From Chloroflexota bacterium (GTDB lineage: Bacteria; Chloroflexota; Anaerolineae; Anaerolineales; Villigracilaceae), in contig JACAEM010000016.1 in the NCBI GenBank assembly GCA_013388855.1, forward strand, positions 1-64,000: a stretch of DNA of 64,000 nt, read 5' to 3'. The position numbers were made by a program, and so were the translations under genes. Below the pieces are notes generated by a model. It made no database searches. It worked only from the letters and a program-made list of their open reading frames with translations, and was not told the origin of the DNA. This document shows, one piece after another, positions 61,151 to 64,000 of the stretch (position 1 is its first letter; each line of letters starts with the position of its first letter).

Positions 61151-62725
61151 GTGACAACTTCCAACTCAAGCGCCAATCGACAGATCGCCCGCGCCGCCGG
61201 AACGGTGATGATCGCCATCGTTTTCGGGCAACTCACTGGGCTGTTGAACAAGATCCTTGTAGCGAATGCTTTCCCTGCCGTGGAGTTGGACGCTTTTTTC
61301 ACGGCAAATCGCGTCAGTGAAACGCTGTTCACCCTTATCGCGGCCGGAGCGCTGGGTTCCGCTTTTCTCCCCACCTTTACCGGGCTACTGGTCAAGGGCG
61401 AACGGAATTCCGCCTGGAAACTCGCCTCCTCACTGATCAACCTGGTCACGTTGATTCTCAGTAGTGCCGCACTGCTCGCTTCCATCTTTGCGCCACAGAT
61501 TGTCCAATATTTACTGGCACCGGGACTCTCACGCGACCCCGAAATCTTTGCCCTGACCGTTGATTTGCTTCGCATCCAATCCGCTTCTGCGGTCCTGTTC
61601 GGCATCGGCGGATTGGTCATCAGCATTCTCAATGCGCATCAGATCTTCTTCATCCCGCAGATCACCGCTGCGATGTATCAATTGGGACAGATCTTCGGTG
61701 TGCTGGTGTTGGCGCGTTGGCTGGGAATTTACGGACTGGCATGGGGCGTTGTCATTGGTTCGTTGCTGTTCTTGTTAATTCAGCTACCGTCCTTATTCAA
61801 ACTCAAAGGCGAATTCACCTTCTCGCTTGGCTGGGAAAATCCCGACGTAGGCACGGTCATCCGTTTGATGGGACCGCGCGTGTTTGGCGCTGCCGTTGTC
61901 CAATTGAATTTCTGGGTCAACAATAACCTCGGTTCCAAGATGGCGGAAGGCAGCATTCAAAGCCTGTCATACGGATTCGCCCTGATGGTCATGGCGCAAG
62001 CCGCCATTGCCCAATCGGTGGCGATCGCTGCCATGCCAACCTTCTCCGCGCAGCATGCCTTGGGAAAACTGGATGAAATGCGTTCATCTCTCGCCTCGGC
62101 TTTACGCGGGATGCTTTTACTGTCGCTTCCTGCCAGTATGGGACTGATCCTGCTTGCCAGACCGATTGTTTCCATGCTGTTCGAGCGCGGAGAATTCACC
62201 GCCACCACCGCCGAAATGACCGCCTGGACGCTGATCTGGTACGCGGCAGGGTTGGTCGGTCACTCTGTCATGGAAGTGCTGACGCGCGCCTTTTACGCCC
62301 AGCAAGACACGAAGACTCCTGTCATCATCGGTGTGGTCGCCATGGGATTGAATGTGGTTTTCAGTATTACGTTCTCGAAACTCTTTGCGCAGATCGGATG
62401 GATCCCCGTTGGCGGACTGGCACTGGCCAGTTCACTGGCGACCGCCCTCGAAGCGACCGCTTTGTTCATCTTCATGCACAGGCGTTTGAATGGAATCGAA
62501 GGCAAATCCATTGCGGATGGCGCGTGGCGCGTCTTGGCTGCGACGCTGGGGATGGGAGTCGGCCTGTGGTTCTGGATTCAGGCAACGGGAGGAATGAACC
62601 GCTGGATCGTCGCCTTGGGCGGGGTCGCGTTGGGAGGGGCTGTCTATTTGGCAGGCATGATAGTTCTCAAAGTCCCCGAAATAAACATGCTCACGAATGC
62701 TGTGAGGCGACGCATAAAAAAGTGA
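61151..62725 (+). CDS. murJ: lipid II flippase MurJ
   Basis: Membrane protein of 524 aa with 14 TM helices, in the MOP superfamily. The N-terminal region (IARAAGTVMIAIVFGQLTGLLNKILVA) and LSGxxAPAVLAGHxxx-like motifs of the MurJ family (e.g. AGALGSAFLPTF, about residue 70; AFYAQQDTKTPV, about 380) are visible. It flips lipid II for peptidoglycan assembly. GTG is the start; no ribosome binding site is present. Its presence implies peptidoglycan precursors, consistent with a sortase substrate anchor, although the cell wall of this group is debated. Confidence 0.93.
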   Translation: MTTSNSSANRQIARAAGTVMIAIVFGQLTGLLNKILVANAFPAVELDAFFTANRVSETLFTLIAAGALGSAFLPTFTGLLVKGERNSAWKLASSLINLVTLILSSAALLASIFAPQIVQYLLAPGLSRDPEIFALTVDLLRIQSASAVLFGIGGLVISILNAHQIFFIPQITAAMYQLGQIFGVLVLARWLGIYGLAWGVVIGSLLFLLIQLPSLFKLKGEFTFSLGWENPDVGTVIRLMGPRVFGAAVVQLNFWVNNNLGSKMAEGSIQSLSYGFALMVMAQAAIAQSVAIAAMPTFSAQHALGKLDEMRSSLASALRGMLLLSLPASMGLILLARPIVSMLFERGEFTATTAEMTAWTLIWYAAGLVGHSVMEVLTRAFYAQQDTKTPVIIGVVAMGLNVVFSITFSKLFAQIGWIPVGGLALASSLATALEATALFIFMHRRLNGIEGKSIADGAWRVLAATLGMGVGLWFWIQATGGMNRWIVALGGVALGGAVYLAGMIVLKVPEINMLTNAVRRRIKK

Positions 62726-62732
62726 CCGAAAA

Positions 62733-63185
62733 TTATTTCCAGATCAACCATTGCGCGGTCGCGACAATGAGGCCCAGCAAAATCCCACCAACCACTTCAA
62801 GCGGCGTATGCCCCAACACTTCGCGCAAATCTTTTTCACTGATGGGATGCCCGTGAAGCAGTTCATCAAACAGCACATTGATGCGCTGTGCATGGATGCC
62901 TGCCTGTCTGCGCACACCTGCCGCATCGTAAGTCACGATCATGGTGATTGCCACGCCCAACGCGAACGCCGGATGATCGAACCCATGATACAAGCCAATG
63001 CCAAACACAGTGCCGGTCATGAGCGATGAATGCGAACTGGGCATTCCGCCGGTGGTAATCATCAACGCCCAATTCCAGCGGCGGGTGCGCAAATAATCGA
63101 GCGGTAATTTGATGATCTGCGCCAGCAGCCACGCAATGAGACCGGCGATGAGCGCCTTGTTTTGAAACAACGCTCCCAGATTCAT
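62733..63185 (-). CDS. DUF212 (divergent PAP2) membrane protein
   Basis: Membrane protein of 150 aa with four TM helices and the phosphatase-like signature GGMPSSHSSLMTG (about residue 46), of the DUF212/YuiD family related to PAP2 and vanadium haloperoxidases. The second motif (YDAAGVRRQAG, about 86) is present. It may dephosphorylate a lipid phosphate; the substrate is unknown. It overlaps the xseB stop (ATGA). Its convergent neighbour murJ ends 7 nt away, which hints at an envelope-related role but is only position. Confidence 0.9.
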   Translation of the reverse strand: MNLGALFQNKALIAGLIAWLLAQIIKLPLDYLRTRRWNWALMITTGGMPSSHSSLMTGTVFGIGLYHGFDHPAFALGVAITMIVTYDAAGVRRQAGIHAQRINVLFDELLHGHPISEKDLREVLGHTPLEVVGGILLGLIVATAQWLIWK

Positions 63186-63433
63186 TCGGACTCTTCCTCG
63201 AAGGGAACCGCCGTGTCCCCGGCGACCTGCTTCACCTTGAGTTCCGCCGCTTCGAGCAGCACGCCGCAGCGCGCCGCCAGAGCTTGCCCCCGTTCAAATA
63301 ACTTGATCGCCTCCTCAAGTTGACCTTGTTCCCCTTCCAGCACGGAGACGATGTTCTCCAGTTCAGCCAGCGCTTCTTCATATGACAATTCTTCGACGGG
63401 CTTCTCGGTCTTTTTTGCAGTTGATTTAGGCAT
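63182..63433 (-). CDS. xseB: exodeoxyribonuclease VII small subunit
   Basis: Small subunit of 83 aa with the typical motif LSYEEALAELENIVSVLEGEQGQLEEAIKLFERG in its centre (split here for length: SYEEALAELE, LEEAIKLFERG). It works with XseA to degrade single-stranded DNA in mismatch repair and recombination. I chose ATG 63433 with AGAGG upstream; an in-frame GTG at 63439 is an alternative. It overlaps the DUF212 gene by 4 nt and lies 60 nt after xseA. Confidence 0.94.
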   Translation of the reverse strand: MPKSTAKKTEKPVEELSYEEALAELENIVSVLEGEQGQLEEAIKLFERGQALAARCGVLLEAAELKVKQVAGDTAVPFEEESE

Positions 63434-63493
63434 AAGCACCTCTGACGATTGACTATTGACGATTTCTACAAATCACATTTCACCATTTACCAT

Positions 63494-64000
63494 TCACTTT
63501 TCATCCACCGTCGCATCGAACCGCCCATCCGACACACGCACTTGAATGGATTGCCCATTTTTCGCCTGTGCAACGCGCGAGATGACTCTGCCGTCACTCT
63601 TTTGAGTCACCACGGCGTATCCGCGTGACAACACCGCCAGCGGATTCAAGGCGTCGAGCCGGTTCCGCATCCCGGCGACATGCGCAGATTGCAATTGCAC
63701 TCGATGAAGCAGGGATGAATACACACGACGCGCCAGCTCATCCAAACGCTGACGTTCGGATTGGATGCGGCGCTCAGGGGAAAGATAACGCAGTTCAGTG
63801 GTCAGGGAGGAAAGCATGTTTTTCTGTTCCGCGATCAGGTTCAGAATGGATGTTACGAGGCGGTTTTGATAGTTCTGTACCTCCGCTTGTAAATCGAGCA
63901 GCGTAATTTGCGTGGCAAGCTCGGCCGCGGCGGTTGGGGTCGGAGCGCGCAGGTCGGCGACAAAATCACACAGGGTGAAATCCGTTTCGTGACCGACACC
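63494..64000 (-). CDS. xseA: exodeoxyribonuclease VII large subunit (partial, C-terminal part)
   Basis: The gene runs leftward and enters from beyond position 64000; only the C-terminal 168 residues are in the window. Reading up to the edge in frame gives [20 protein letters not shown] with [10 protein letters not shown], the conserved catalytic-domain end, then a helical coiled-coil and the C-terminal [13 protein letters not shown] motif. No ATG at 63817 should be taken as the start. The xseB gene follows after 60 nt. The 5' part is missing because of the window edge, not by mutation. Confidence 0.93.
   Translation of the reverse strand, partial: GVGHETDFTLCDFVADLRAPTPTAAAELATQITLLDLQAEVQNYQNRLVTSILNLIAEQKNMLSSLTTELRYLSPERRIQSERQRLDELARRVYSSLLHRVQLQSAHVAGMRNRLDALNPLAVLSRGYAVVTQKSDGRVISRVAQAKNGQSIQVRVSDGRFDATVDEK

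Noticed and set aside
63494-63817. Separate 107-aa gene starting at ATG 63817
   Set aside because: The frame stays open to the window edge and encodes the conserved GVGHETDF and [13 protein letters not shown] parts of XseA, so the ATG is internal.
1-64000. Mobile elements or a genomic island
   Set aside because: No transposase, integrase, phage or toxin gene was recognised, and the single tRNA gene shows no attached direct repeat or integrase.

Overview
This window looks like a chromosomal segment of a Chloroflexota bacterium, most probably class Anaerolineae. I infer this from gene content and could not run a placement. The main evidence is an alternative complex III operon (pentaheme ActA, molybdopterin-type ActB, NrfD-type ActC, DUF3341 ActD, cytochrome ActE), a very large DUF11-repeat surface protein ending in a sortase domain, Asp-box and Gmad2-like lipoproteins, a TM-anchored YvcK/CofD-like protein, and moderate-to-high GC with dense same-strand gene runs. 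There is no transposase, integrase, phage gene, rRNA or CRISPR array; one tRNA gene (Ser, GGA) is present. I see no obvious genomic island, so most of the window is core chromosome with some lineage-specific systems.

Layout. 1-4.9 kb: a two-component system (response regulator and HAMP kinase), a DUF4405 cytochrome-b-like membrane protein with an acidic partner, then a DUF2231 membrane protein with a c-type cytochrome lipoprotein, and tRNA-Ser. 4.9-8 kb: a PPDK/PEP-synthase N-domain protein and a TRIC-like channel. 8-14.8 kb: the leftward act operon (ActA-B1-B2-C-D-E plus an extra monoheme cytochrome), a respiratory quinol oxidase module. 15-20.3 kb: M48 protease, isochorismatase-like hydrolase, viroplasmin-RNase H, CBS protein and two lipoproteins. 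20.3-24.6 kb: thiolase next to a four-subunit 2-oxoacid:ferredoxin oxidoreductase. 24.6-30 kb: a leftward MacA-MacB-like ABC exporter followed by its own response regulator and kinase. 30-33 kb: CPA2 antiporter and an M50-like membrane protease.

33-42.3 kb is a central-carbon block: tpiA preceded and overlapped by a Ser/Thr kinase gene, pgk and gap in tandem, a YvcK-like gluconeogenesis factor, a ROK sugar kinase and a class III aminotransferase with a possible structured 5' RNA. 42.4-49.8 kb is one 2490-residue surface protein whose C-terminus carries an LPGTG motif directly followed by a complete sortase catalytic domain. 50-55 kb: GAF/PAS histidine kinase, PepF-like M3 peptidase and a CpXC protein. 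55-61 kb: a tight leftward operon joining a class-III-cyclase-like protein, an NTT/MFS-like carrier with HEAT repeats and a cyclic-nucleotide-binding domain, a phospholipase-D-like lipoprotein and a PIG-L deacetylase. 61-64 kb: MurJ, a DUF212 protein, xseB and the 3' part of xseA, which runs off the window.

The best candidates for something new are the substrate-sortase fusion, the cyclase/cNMP-binding carrier operon, the compact act operon with a split ActB and no second NrfD subunit, and a recurring promoter arrangement in which the -10 box sits only 6-11 nt from the start codon, suggesting widespread leaderless mRNAs.
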